Assembly: GCA_020722015.1 (NCBI GenBank)
Contig: DYLQ01000013.1
Location: forward strand, 1 to 43,744
DNA length: 43,744 nucleotides
Source: Thermotoga sp.
GTDB lineage: Bacteria; Thermotogota; Thermotogae; Mesoaciditogales; Mesoaciditogaceae
Direction of reading: 5' to 3'
A program made the position numbers and the translations under genes. The notes beneath the pieces are model-generated. The model made no database searches and was not told the DNA's origin. It saw only the letters and a program-made list of their open reading frames with translations. Numbering within the stretch: the first letter of the stretch is position 1; every line of letters begins with the position of its first letter. Positions 1-6,837 of this stretch are shown here, one piece after another.

Positions 1-675
1 ATTCAACAATTCTATCTTTTGCCTTTTGAAAAGAAAGGCATTTCCACCGCACGAGATTATTCTAAATTCATCGCCTTTTATCTCGATCGCGCATTTGTTT
101 TCAACTCCCAAACCTGTATTTGAAGAATTCATGATGAATTTTGTGAATTCAGGTTTTCTGTTTTCTTCGTTCAAATGCGGACAGAAGATTCCATCGACGA
201 TACCGAGACCATCTACGACGACGTACTTCCATTGATTCGAGTTTGAAAATTTTTCTGAATCACTGAAGCCTTTTTTAAACCAGCATATGGCTCCAGCACT
301 CAATCCTGAAAGTATTATGCCTCTTTTGTAGCCTTCAATTAAAAGTTTATCCACTGCTTTTTCTTTCCAAACCTTCATCATCATTGCGGTGTTACCGCCA
401 CCCACATACACGAGATCCGAAGAAAATATCTTGTCTTCTATCTCTTTCTGATCCACTGATTTTGTCGTCAAAAATAAAATATCTGTTTTACACCCCAGAC
501 GTTTCCCGTAAACTTCTTCAAAAGCACGGCAATATTCAAGAGGTTCTCCGCTCGCAGTTGGTATGAACAAAGCATGAGGGCTATCTTTTCCTGTTAATTC
601 AACTATCCTTTTGTCTATTTCGAAAGTCTCGAATTGTGAAATTTCTCCGCCGCCGATTGCGACAACGTATCCCAT
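1..675 (-). CDS. Peptidase S51 family (dipeptidase E/cyanophycinase-like), C-terminus cut by window edge
   Basis: The reading frame is open from an ATG at 675 to the first base of the window, giving 225 residues without a stop; the family is usually about 230 residues or longer, so only the end is missing. The start MGYVVAIGGGE is typical of the family. The nucleophile elbow GLSAGA carries the catalytic Ser, and FCPHLNEENR resembles the region that supplies the catalytic His. Family members are cytoplasmic serine peptidases that act on Asp-X dipeptides or cyanophycin; which substrate applies here cannot be told. A site reading AAAGGTGAG precedes the ATG. The gene has its own promoter, overlapped by palindromes, about 110 bases upstream. 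Confidence 0.8.
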   Translation of the reverse strand, partial: MGYVVAIGGGEISQFETFEIDKRIVELTGKDSPHALFIPTASGEPLEYCRAFEEVYGKRLGCKTDILFLTTKSVDQKEIEDKIFSSDLVYVGGGNTAMMMKVWKEKAVDKLLIEGYKRGIILSGLSAGAICWFKKGFSDSEKFSNSNQWKYVVVDGLGIVDGIFCPHLNEENRKPEFTKFIMNSSNTGLGVENKCAIEIKGDEFRIISCGGNAFLFKRQKIELLN

Positions 676-708
676 GATCTCACCTTTCATCCTTGAGCTT
701 ATCGAGGT

Positions 709-756
709 CATTTGACTTTATCGGATGAGATTCCCGATCAGGTCGAGAATGACGGT
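709..756. repeat. Dispersed repeat, copy A
   Basis: This 48-bp copy matches 3486-3533 at 46 of 48 positions, and 2465-2496 is a shorter, more diverged copy. The right half can fold: ATTCCCGA and TCGAGAAT pair around a TCAGG loop with one mismatch. It sits in the predicted leader of the S51 peptidase. When translated it gives the RHSRPDRES string seen in many spurious bacterial ORFs, typical of short extragenic repeats. Confidence 0.8.
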
Positions 757-764
757 GGTAAAGT

Positions 765-780
765 CGTTTGATCTCAAACG
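765..780. promoter_or_regulatory. Palindrome at the S51 peptidase transcription start
   Basis: CGTTTGA-TC-TCAAACG is a perfect inverted repeat of 7-bp arms. It covers the start point predicted from the -10 box at 786-791. It could be a repressor operator or a hairpin at the 5' end of the mRNA; no regulator is identified. Confidence 0.45.
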
Positions 781-785
781 ATTGA

Positions 786-813
786 ATTATAGCATTTTCA
801 CCGATGGTGAAAA
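786..813 (-). promoter_or_regulatory. Promoter of the S51 peptidase gene
   Basis: Reading the minus strand, TGC-TATAAT (-10 at 791-786 with an extended TG) follows a weak -35 TTTTCA at 813-808 with a 16-bp spacer. The predicted start is near 779, leaving a leader of about 100 bases that contains repeat copy A. Confidence 0.55.
795..813. promoter_or_regulatory. Perfect palindrome over the -35/spacer (candidate operator)
   Basis: TTTTCACC-GAT-GGTGAAAA is a 19-bp inverted repeat with no mismatch. It covers the -35 element and most of the spacer of the minus-strand promoter, the usual place for a repressor site. A second palindrome lies 14 bp away at 765-780. Confidence 0.5.
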
Positions 814-1074
814 AGACTTGGCGTTGGTTTAGTATAGTTGATTTCGTCGTTGAAAGTTCTGAATTATTGTGTATAAATTGTTTATAATGAATGTTTTTGT
901 AGTTACATTCAGCACTTTTATTAAATTCGTGATCCATTAAGAATAATTTTTGAATAAATATTGGTAAAATGATTGTAAATCTTTGTAGCAAAATCTTCGA
1001 TTTTTTTAATTTTAGATCGCGCAATCTCTTGTGTGACAAGCATTTCCGACGTTACGCTCTAAAACCACCACATT

Positions 1075-1102
1075 TTGACTTTTGGACGTGCTTTGGTATA
1101 AA
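1075..1102 (+). promoter_or_regulatory. Promoter of glycerate kinase with long leader
   Basis: TTGACT (1075-1080), a 16-bp spacer and TATAAA (1097-1102) each match consensus at five of six positions. Transcription would begin near 1109, about 135 bases before the start codon. The stretch 814-1074 between this and the peptidase promoter shows no convincing gene. Confidence 0.5.
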
Positions 1103-1149
1103 AGACTTACCCCAATTTTACCCCTCGCCAAAGTCGGTTTAGCCTCCTG

Positions 1150-1167
1150 AGATCGACGATCTCGGAC
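1150..1167 (+). promoter_or_regulatory. Hairpin in the leader of glycerate kinase
   Basis: The stretch reads CTGAGATC-GAC-GATCTCGG, a short stem within the predicted 135-base leader. No T-run follows, so it is not an intrinsic terminator. It may be an operator or a leader structure; its role is unknown. Confidence 0.3.
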
Positions 1168-1244
1168 ATGAACATTTTTCTTATTTCATAGGCATTTGAA
1201 AGAAATGTTGTGGTTATGGAAAAATTTGAGGTGTAAAATAAAAT

Positions 1245-2453
1245 ATGATGAATACTCATACTTTAACGGAAATATCTTTGAAGACCATAAAATCAGTCGA
1301 TCCGTACAAGATGACGAAGGAAAAATGTGCCGGAATAAAGCCTGGGAAAAAGAACTTTCTTGTGTCATTTGGAAAGGCATCTCTTGGAATGGCAAAGGCG
1401 ATATCCGAAATTTTTGAAATAGAAGCAGGCGTCGTATCGACTAACGAGAATGATTTGCCTTCGAGTGAGAAGATAGAATATTTTCATGCCAGTCATCCAT
1501 TTCCGGACATTCAAAGCGTTAACGCTGCAATGCGTGCCATAGAGATAATTCAAAGCGCAACGCGGGAAGATCTTGTGATCTTCGCCATATCCGGAGGAGG
1601 TTCGGCGCTTTTTGAATATCCAAAGGTGGATCTTGAACTTTTAAATGAAATCACAAAGAAGCTTATGAGTTCCGGCGCTGATATTCAAGAGTTGAATACC
1701 GTTCGAAAAGCACTTTCAAAGATCAAGGGCGGCAAATTAGCCGGATTTACAAAGGCCCGTGCTGTGTCATTTGTGATTTCGGATGTCATCGGAGATGATC
1801 TCTCGATGATAGCCTCGGGGCCGACTTATCATCAAGAGGTTAACACGAACGATGCCGTTGATGTGCTGAAAAAATACGGTATCACGATCCCAAAACTCGG
1901 AGAATGTCACGAACCGGTACCGAGAACGGATGTCAAACATGTAATCGTTGCCTCGAACAAAGATGCGTGCATGAATGCCGTTAAGCTTTTAAAGGACGAC
2001 GGGTACGAGTCAGTTTATTTAGGATCGGCAATTCAAGGCGAGGCACGGGAAGTTGCCAAAGTACTCGGAGGCATTTACACGGAGATCGAAAAGGGAAATA
2101 CTTATTTTAAGCCCATTGCCGTTGTAAGCGGCGGAGAGACAACCGTCACGGTGAAAGGGAATGGAATTGGCGGGCGCAATCAAGAGCTTGCGCTTGCGAT
2201 GATCGATATTTTAAGGGGCAAGCATATCACCTTTGCATCTTTCGGAACGGATGGCATAGATGGAAATTCTCCCGCAGACGGTGCCGTTATCGATGGTCAA
2301 ACGTTCGATATGGCGAAATCCCTTGGGCTTGATCCAAAAGAGTATCTCAGAAGAAATGATTCCTTCACATTTTTAGATAAACTCGGTCTTTCACTGATAA
2401 CGGGTCCGACGGGCACAAACGTTATGGATGTTCAAATTGCGGTTATCGAATAA
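1245..2453 (+). CDS. Glycerate 2-kinase, DUF4147/MOFRL family
   Basis: The 402-residue protein has the two-domain layout of class II glycerate kinases (about 400-440 residues), which make 2-phosphoglycerate from D-glycerate and ATP in the cytoplasm. The N-terminal DUF4147 part includes FAISGGGSAL and VISDVIGDD followed by ASGPT. The C-terminal MOFRL part includes GGRNQELAL and FGTDGIDGNSPADGA. GAGGTG at 1228-1233 precedes tandem ATGs at 1245 and 1248. The gene stands alone between divergent and convergent neighbours. Its product feeds lower glycolysis and could supply 2-phosphoglycerate for the cyclic-diphosphoglycerate route suggested by the gene at 6838. Confidence 0.92.
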   Translation: MMNTHTLTEISLKTIKSVDPYKMTKEKCAGIKPGKKNFLVSFGKASLGMAKAISEIFEIEAGVVSTNENDLPSSEKIEYFHASHPFPDIQSVNAAMRAIEIIQSATREDLVIFAISGGGSALFEYPKVDLELLNEITKKLMSSGADIQELNTVRKALSKIKGGKLAGFTKARAVSFVISDVIGDDLSMIASGPTYHQEVNTNDAVDVLKKYGITIPKLGECHEPVPRTDVKHVIVASNKDACMNAVKLLKDDGYESVYLGSAIQGEAREVAKVLGGIYTEIEKGNTYFKPIAVVSGGETTVTVKGNGIGGRNQELALAMIDILRGKHITFASFGTDGIDGNSPADGAVIDGQTFDMAKSLGLDPKEYLRRNDSFTFLDKLGLSLITGPTGTNVMDVQIAVIE

Positions 2454-2464
2454 ATGTTGCTCGA

Positions 2465-2496
2465 CAATTGACTTTATAGGGTTGGATTCCCAATCA
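2465..2496. repeat. Dispersed repeat, copy C (partial, diverged)
   Basis: 26 of 32 positions match the left part of copy A (709-740). It fills the short gap between the convergent glycerate kinase and PiT genes and touches the PiT stop codon. The right, hairpin-forming half is missing. Confidence 0.55.
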
Positions 2497-3426
2497 AAAC
2501 AATTTAATTAATTGATAAATAATTATGGCCAACAAAGCCGCTAAAAACGGAGTGATAAGCCATCCCAAAAGCATTTTCGATATGCTTTTGAAATTCACCG
2601 TTTCTACGCCTTTTACAAAGCCGATGCCTATGGTTGAGCCTATACTCGCCTGAACGCTTGAAGTCGGTATTCCAAGCAAAGAATAAGCAAAAAGCGTTGT
2701 GGACTCTGAAAAAATTGCCACAGAGGCATCGAATGGCTCCATCGATGTTATGTTCTTTCCCGTCGAGTAAATGATCTTTTTGCTTGACATGAAAGCCCCC
2801 AATGCCATAACACCGCCCCCTATAAAAAGTGCCTGAGTCACATCCAGCATACCTTTGCCGATAAACGGACCGACGACATTCGCAACGTTGTTTGCACCGA
2901 GCGAATAAGAGGCATACATTCCGAAAACAAAGGTCATCATTTGAAGAATCGTTTGTCTTGTTCTGAAAGATTTGCTTTTGTTGAATGGTATAGAAATCAG
3001 TTTATGGAAGACAAAAGATATCGCAATTGCGCCGAAAGGGGCTATCAGCCAAAATATCGCGACTTTGAAAACCATGTTCCAATTCACGTAACCGTTAAGC
3101 ATTCCCAAACCTATCAATGCTCCGACTATTCCCTGCGTTATGGATGTCGGCACTGAAAAGTGTGTCATTAAGATTATCAAAATGGCGGTTCCGATCGATG
3201 CGCTTATTGAAATGTCAAGAGATACTCTCGTTATAGAATTTATGGTCGATAAACCGGCACTGCCGTGTATTATCGCACCCAGAAAAACAAAAATACCGGC
3301 CATGATTGTGGCAACTCTGTAATTTATGGTACCTGAGATCACGGAAGGACCGAACAAAGTGGCAATGTTGTTTCTGCCCAAAGACCATCCGACAAGGGCA
3401 GATGCCAAAATGATGACAAAAAACAC
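2494..3426 (-). CDS. pit: Inorganic phosphate transporter, PiT family (copy 1)
   Basis: This integral membrane protein of 310 residues aligns along its length with the second PiT at 33115-34056. The duplicated family signature appears as GRNNIATLFGP near the N-terminus and GANNVANVVGP in the second half; both have Asn where the usual GANDVAN motif has Asp. PiT proteins import phosphate with Na+ or H+. I chose the GTG at 3426, because AGGAGA lies 7-8 bases upstream and the protein then begins exactly like its paralogue; the longer frame to 3573 translates repeat copy B. No DUF47 partner adjoins this copy. A minus-strand TATACT at 3461-3456 may be its -10 box. Confidence 0.9.
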   Translation of the reverse strand: MFFVIILASALVGWSLGRNNIATLFGPSVISGTINYRVATIMAGIFVFLGAIIHGSAGLSTINSITRVSLDISISASIGTAILIILMTHFSVPTSITQGIVGALIGLGMLNGYVNWNMVFKVAIFWLIAPFGAIAISFVFHKLISIPFNKSKSFRTRQTILQMMTFVFGMYASYSLGANNVANVVGPFIGKGMLDVTQALFIGGGVMALGAFMSSKKIIYSTGKNITSMEPFDASVAIFSESTTLFAYSLLGIPTSSVQASIGSTIGIGFVKGVETVNFKSISKMLLGWLITPFLAALLAIIIYQLIKLF

Positions 3427-3485
3427 TGACTCATCTCCTACTTGTTTTAAAATTAAGTATACTAAAACAACTTTAACAATGAAGC

Positions 3486-3533
3486 CATTTGACTTTATCG
3501 AACGAGATTCCCGATCAGGTCGAGAATGACGGT
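3486..3533. repeat. Dispersed repeat, copy B
   Basis: This copy matches copy A (709-756) at 46 of 48 positions. It lies in the 160-bp space between the mscS-like gene and the PiT gene, upstream of the PiT start. The same internal hairpin can form. Confidence 0.8.
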
Positions 3534-3559
3534 TGTGGTTGTGTGCCTGGCTCTCGCTT

Positions 3560-3583
3560 CGTTGCAAAGACAAACTTGCAATG
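3560..3583 (-). terminator. Hairpin just after the MscS gene
   Basis: CGTTGCAA and TTGCAATG pair as an 8-bp stem (one G-T) around an 8-base loop, four bases beyond the MscS stop codon. There is no T-run on the minus strand, so it may stabilise a 3' end rather than terminate. Confidence 0.3.
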
Positions 3584-3586
3584 AGC

Positions 3587-4729
3587 TTATACCTTTGATG
3601 ACATATAAGCCATGTCGAAAATGAGATTTACCTTGTTTATAGCATCCGGTATTTCTTCGATATCCTTGTATTTTATCATGGCAATGAATACATTCGTTGA
3701 ACCATTTTTGTTTGAAAGATAGACTTCCAAATCTGGAGATGATTTTTTTATGTACGATAATATTTTTTCCGCCTGAACGTCTGAATTCAACGTAACATTC
3801 AAGGGATAGATGTAACCTCCATCTTCACTTTTCAGATCGAAAAATACCTGATTACCGTAAACATACGAATTAGATTTTATCTTCCAGTAAATGTTATCAA
3901 AGGCTAAGTTTATCTCATCCATTTTTTTGTTCAATTCTTCTATAGTTTGAAATTTAAAAAGTGCCAAAAAAACGTTTGTCATTCCAGATTTTACATTGAG
4001 ATAGACGTCTACATCTTTGAGGTATTTTTTGACTCCTTCTATGATTTTGTCAGATGGCACATCGGCATAGGTAGTTACGCTCAAAGGGTACAAATAGTAA
4101 GATTCATCGGAAATTTTATACTCTGTAAGAACGCTATTTCCCATCAATGCGGAGTTTGGTATTGAAATGAGATTGTTATCTTTTGTGATAACTTTTGAGA
4201 AAAATGTCTTTATATCCACTACTTTCCCTATCGTCTGGTTTCCCCATATCCACGAATTTATACCTATTATGTCACCGTATTTTATGGTACGAGAAGATGT
4301 GGCAAAAACGCCAGATAAAAAATTTGACGCCACAGTTTGAACTGCAAAGCCGAGGATGACACCGCCTATTGTACTTCCAGCCAAAACTCCTGTTATGCTT
4401 ATCTGGAAAACGGAAAGCACAATGGCTATTATCACGATGTACATGGCTATTCTCACTACCATAGTCACAACACCGTAAGATTCTTTTCTTGATTCCATTT
4501 TACTTTCTATGTATTTTATGATGGTGCTTGTGATTATAAATCCTATTACAACGACGATGATCGATCTGACACTTTCGTTTATTAAAGGCTCATATACTTT
4601 ATATTTTGGGAAAAAGTCGATAAGAATTCTATCAATAAGAAAACCCAAAAGTACCACAAGAAAGATTCCAACTGCGATTTCCGCGAGGATCTTAAACAAT
4701 TCGACTTTCGTGCGCTTGCCGTTTTTCAT
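3587..4729 (-). CDS. MscS-family mechanosensitive channel with duplicated C-terminal domain
   Basis: The 380-residue protein has membrane segments at about 13-38, 55-71 and 86-110, then the pore helix and beta domain at about 115-200 (GSTIGGVILGFAVQTVASNF, then TIKYGDIIGI). MscS channels release solutes when membrane tension rises. Unusually, the C-terminal part is present twice: residues 212-282 and 307-377 are identical at 32 of 71 aligned positions, both beginning YPL.V and containing TNVF and IEE. The ATG at 4729 is preferred to 4780 because AAAGGAGAGG lies 8 bases upstream. The gene is divergent from the Gfo/Idh gene. Confidence 0.88.
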   Translation of the reverse strand: MKNGKRTKVELFKILAEIAVGIFLVVLLGFLIDRILIDFFPKYKVYEPLINESVRSIIVVVIGFIITSTIIKYIESKMESRKESYGVVTMVVRIAMYIVIIAIVLSVFQISITGVLAGSTIGGVILGFAVQTVASNFLSGVFATSSRTIKYGDIIGINSWIWGNQTIGKVVDIKTFFSKVITKDNNLISIPNSALMGNSVLTEYKISDESYYLYPLSVTTYADVPSDKIIEGVKKYLKDVDVYLNVKSGMTNVFLALFKFQTIEELNKKMDEINLAFDNIYWKIKSNSYVYGNQVFFDLKSEDGGYIYPLNVTLNSDVQAEKILSYIKKSSPDLEVYLSNKNGSTNVFIAMIKYKDIEEIPDAINKVNLIFDMAYMSSKV

Positions 4730-4903
4730 GAAATCGCCTCTCCTTTTAATCTGTCTTTTAAATGGTGGCACATATTCCAAGTGCTTTTTTAGATCTTATC
4801 TTGAATTAATTTTATGCCTCTTCGATCGATTTGTGCTTTCTAAACAAAATTTTATCATCATTCTGAAAAAATCAAATCATTTCTCTTTTTCTCATCTCAC
4901 TAC

Positions 4904-4932
4904 TTCACATTTGGATCGATCGAGTATATAAT
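4904..4932 (+). promoter_or_regulatory. Promoter of the Gfo/Idh/MocA gene
   Basis: TTCACA (4904-4909), exactly 17 bp, then TATAAT (4927-4932) form a near-consensus sigma-70 type promoter. TCGATCGA at 4916-4923 lies in the spacer; a second copy at 4822-4829 is 94 bp upstream in the same divergent region. Confidence 0.7.
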
Positions 4933-4965
4933 CTTTGAAGATGATCAAAAGATGGAGGAATGAGT

Positions 4966-6072
4966 ATGGTTGCTAAAAATGTAAGAGTCGGAGTTATAGG
5001 AGCGGGACTCATAGCCCAAGTGGCACATATTCCCGCTTACATCGAAGCAGGCGCGGAAGTTATTGGAATATCGGATATCGTTGAAAGCAGATTGAAGCAG
5101 GTGGCGAAAAAATTTTCCATCTCGAAGACTTACACAAATTACAAAGATTTGCTTGCAAATCCGGATATCGATGCAGTGAGCATATGTACGCCAAACTACT
5201 TGCATGCTCAAATGACAATCGATGCTTTAAATGCCGGAAAAGCGGTGCTTTGCGAAAAGCCTATGGCCATGAATTCAAGAGAGGCACAGAGTATGTTCGA
5301 AGCATCTCAAAAGGCCGGGAAGTTGCTCATGATGGGATTCAGCAACAGATTCAGAGGAGATGCGCAAAAGTTAAAGCAATTCATAGATGAAGGAAAACTC
5401 GGAAAGATATACTATGCAAAGGTAGGGTACATGAGAAGACGTGGAACTCCCAAAGGATGGTTTACGGTAAAAAAAGAATCGGGTGGCGGGCCTGTCATAG
5501 ACATAGGAGTTCACGTGATAGATCTTACGAGATACCTCATGGGAAATCCAAAGCCGGTTTCAGTTTCAGCATCAACTTACAAATATTTTCCTGATTATCG
5601 TATAGATGGGGTATACCCTTGGGAATCTTCGGATGTCAAAGAGGGATTAAGAGATGGTAAAGAAAATGACGTTGAAGATCTCGCAAATGCATTCATAAGA
5701 TTTGAAGACGGATCGACTGTTTTTGTTGAAACATCATGGGCGGCCAACATCGAGGCAGATAGATTTTACATAGATTTGCTTGGAACGAAGATGGGAGGTA
5801 GGATAGACTCTTACAATCCCATTCACAAAGGGTCAAAAAACAACGAAGGAAGCATCTTTCTTTACGGTGAGGAGATGAATTCACTTGTGAATTACGAAGT
5901 GAAGACTCCCGAGGTAAGAAGCCATTTTGAAGAGGTAAGGTATTTCGTTGGGCTTTTAAAGGATGGGAAACCCGATTCACTTGAGACTGCCAAAAACGGC
6001 GTCGAGATTCAGAAAATACTCGATGCTATCTATAAAAGCGCTGAAACAGGGAAAGAAGCCACCGTTAAATGA
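4966..6072 (+). CDS. Gfo/Idh/MocA family NAD(P)-dependent oxidoreductase
   Basis: The 368-residue protein starts with a Rossmann fold, VGVIGAGLIAQVAHIP, and carries the family EKP motif (CEKPMAM) whose Lys takes part in catalysis. GPVIDIGVHVIDL in the second domain fits the conserved region with the active-site Asp and His. The family oxidises or reduces sugars, inositols and related compounds; the substrate cannot be told. The ATG at 4966 sits 7 bases after GGAGG, while the ATG at 4960 is too close to it. The next gene starts 22 bases after the stop, so the two may be cotranscribed. Confidence 0.9.
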   Translation: MVAKNVRVGVIGAGLIAQVAHIPAYIEAGAEVIGISDIVESRLKQVAKKFSISKTYTNYKDLLANPDIDAVSICTPNYLHAQMTIDALNAGKAVLCEKPMAMNSREAQSMFEASQKAGKLLMMGFSNRFRGDAQKLKQFIDEGKLGKIYYAKVGYMRRRGTPKGWFTVKKESGGGPVIDIGVHVIDLTRYLMGNPKPVSVSASTYKYFPDYRIDGVYPWESSDVKEGLRDGKENDVEDLANAFIRFEDGSTVFVETSWAANIEADRFYIDLLGTKMGGRIDSYNPIHKGSKNNEGSIFLYGEEMNSLVNYEVKTPEVRSHFEEVRYFVGLLKDGKPDSLETAKNGVEIQKILDAIYKSAETGKEATVK

Positions 6073-6094
6073 GCATGAAATGTGGTGCTGAATT

Positions 6095-6706
6095 GTGATA
6101 ATAGGCGTTTGTGGGAATATAGGGGCAGGCAAATCAACGATCATAGAGATGATGGAAAAATATCTCAATTATGTCCCGGTTTACGAAACGGTTGAAGAAA
6201 ACCCTTATCTTGAAGATTTCTACAAGGATATGAAAAAGTGGGCTTTTCATTCCCAACTTTTCTTTCTCATAAAACGTTTTGATTTTTTGAAAAGGGTAGA
6301 TCCGTCAAAAGGCGTTATATTAGAGGATAGAACAATAGAGGAAGATGTCAACATCTTTGCCAAAAACTTGCATGATATCGGATACATTTCCGACAAAGAT
6401 TGGAAGACTTACCTTGATCTGTTTAAAACTTTTTCAGATCATCTTCCCAAGCCTTTAGGCCTTATCTATCTCGATGCATCTCTTAAAACCCTCAGAGAGC
6501 ACGTCAAACGAAGAGGAAGAGCCTTCGAAAGCAAGATCTCAGATGATTACCTCGAGAGGCTTAACATGCTTTACAAAGAATGGATATCCAAGGTTGAAAT
6601 TCCGGTGTTGAGGATCGATTGCGATTCCTTCGATTTTGTCCTTTACGAAAAGGACAGAGATGAAATTCTTCAAAAAGTGGCTAATTTTGCCAATTTGCTT
6701 GAATAA
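6095..6706 (+). CDS. Deoxynucleoside kinase (dNK family)
   Basis: The 203-residue protein has the P-loop GNIGAGKST at about 7-15, the ETVEENPYLEDFY substrate-side segment, LEDRTIEED (the DRS-like motif) and a basic lid RRGRAFE. These are the landmarks of bacterial deoxyadenosine/deoxyguanosine-type kinases, which salvage deoxynucleosides with ATP. The start is GTG at 6095; an in-frame stop lies just upstream, so no longer form is possible. The ribosome site is weak, which fits coupling to the preceding Gfo/Idh gene. The exact nucleoside preference cannot be read. Confidence 0.88.
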   Translation: MIIGVCGNIGAGKSTIIEMMEKYLNYVPVYETVEENPYLEDFYKDMKKWAFHSQLFFLIKRFDFLKRVDPSKGVILEDRTIEEDVNIFAKNLHDIGYISDKDWKTYLDLFKTFSDHLPKPLGLIYLDASLKTLREHVKRRGRAFESKISDDYLERLNMLYKEWISKVEIPVLRIDCDSFDFVLYEKDRDEILQKVANFANLLE

Positions 6707-6730
6707 AATGCTTTTTTGGTTGATTTTGCC

Positions 6731-6777
6731 GGTATGCGTGAGTATGCATGAGTATGTATGAGTATGCGCGAGTATGC
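6731..6777 (+). repeat. Tandem repeat with 10-bp period upstream of the cDPG synthase promoter
   Basis: Four full units and a partial one follow the pattern RGTATGYRYG, a 10-bp period that puts every unit on the same face of the helix. The array ends 28 bp before the -10 box of the downstream gene. It may be an array of protein binding sites. Confidence 0.75.
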
Positions 6778-6802
6778 TTTTCTTCCATGGTAAAGCCATC
6801 CA

Positions 6803-6811
6803 TGCTATACT
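6803..6811 (+). promoter_or_regulatory. Extended -10 promoter of the cDPG synthase-like gene
   Basis: TGC-TATACT is an extended -10 element; no good -35 is present. CATGG (6786-6790) and CCATG (6800-6804) form an inverted repeat directly upstream, and the 10-bp tandem array lies above that. The start would be near 6818, giving a leader of about 20 bases. Confidence 0.5.
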
Positions 6812-6837
6812 TTCGTTGAGAAATGGAGGTGGCATCT

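Noticed and set aside
680-1039. 119-codon minus-strand open frame
   Set aside because: Its end translates repeat copy A, the rest is low-complexity AT-rich sequence, it covers the peptidase promoter and palindromes, and has no recognisable motif or good ribosome site.
3427-3573. N-terminal extension of the first PiT protein
   Set aside because: It translates repeat copy B (RHSRPDRES) and has no counterpart in the paralogue; the GTG at 3426 has a good ribosome site.
4509-4931. 140-codon plus-strand open frame antisense to MscS
   Set aside because: It lies mainly on the coding strand complement of a clear MscS gene and shows no family features.
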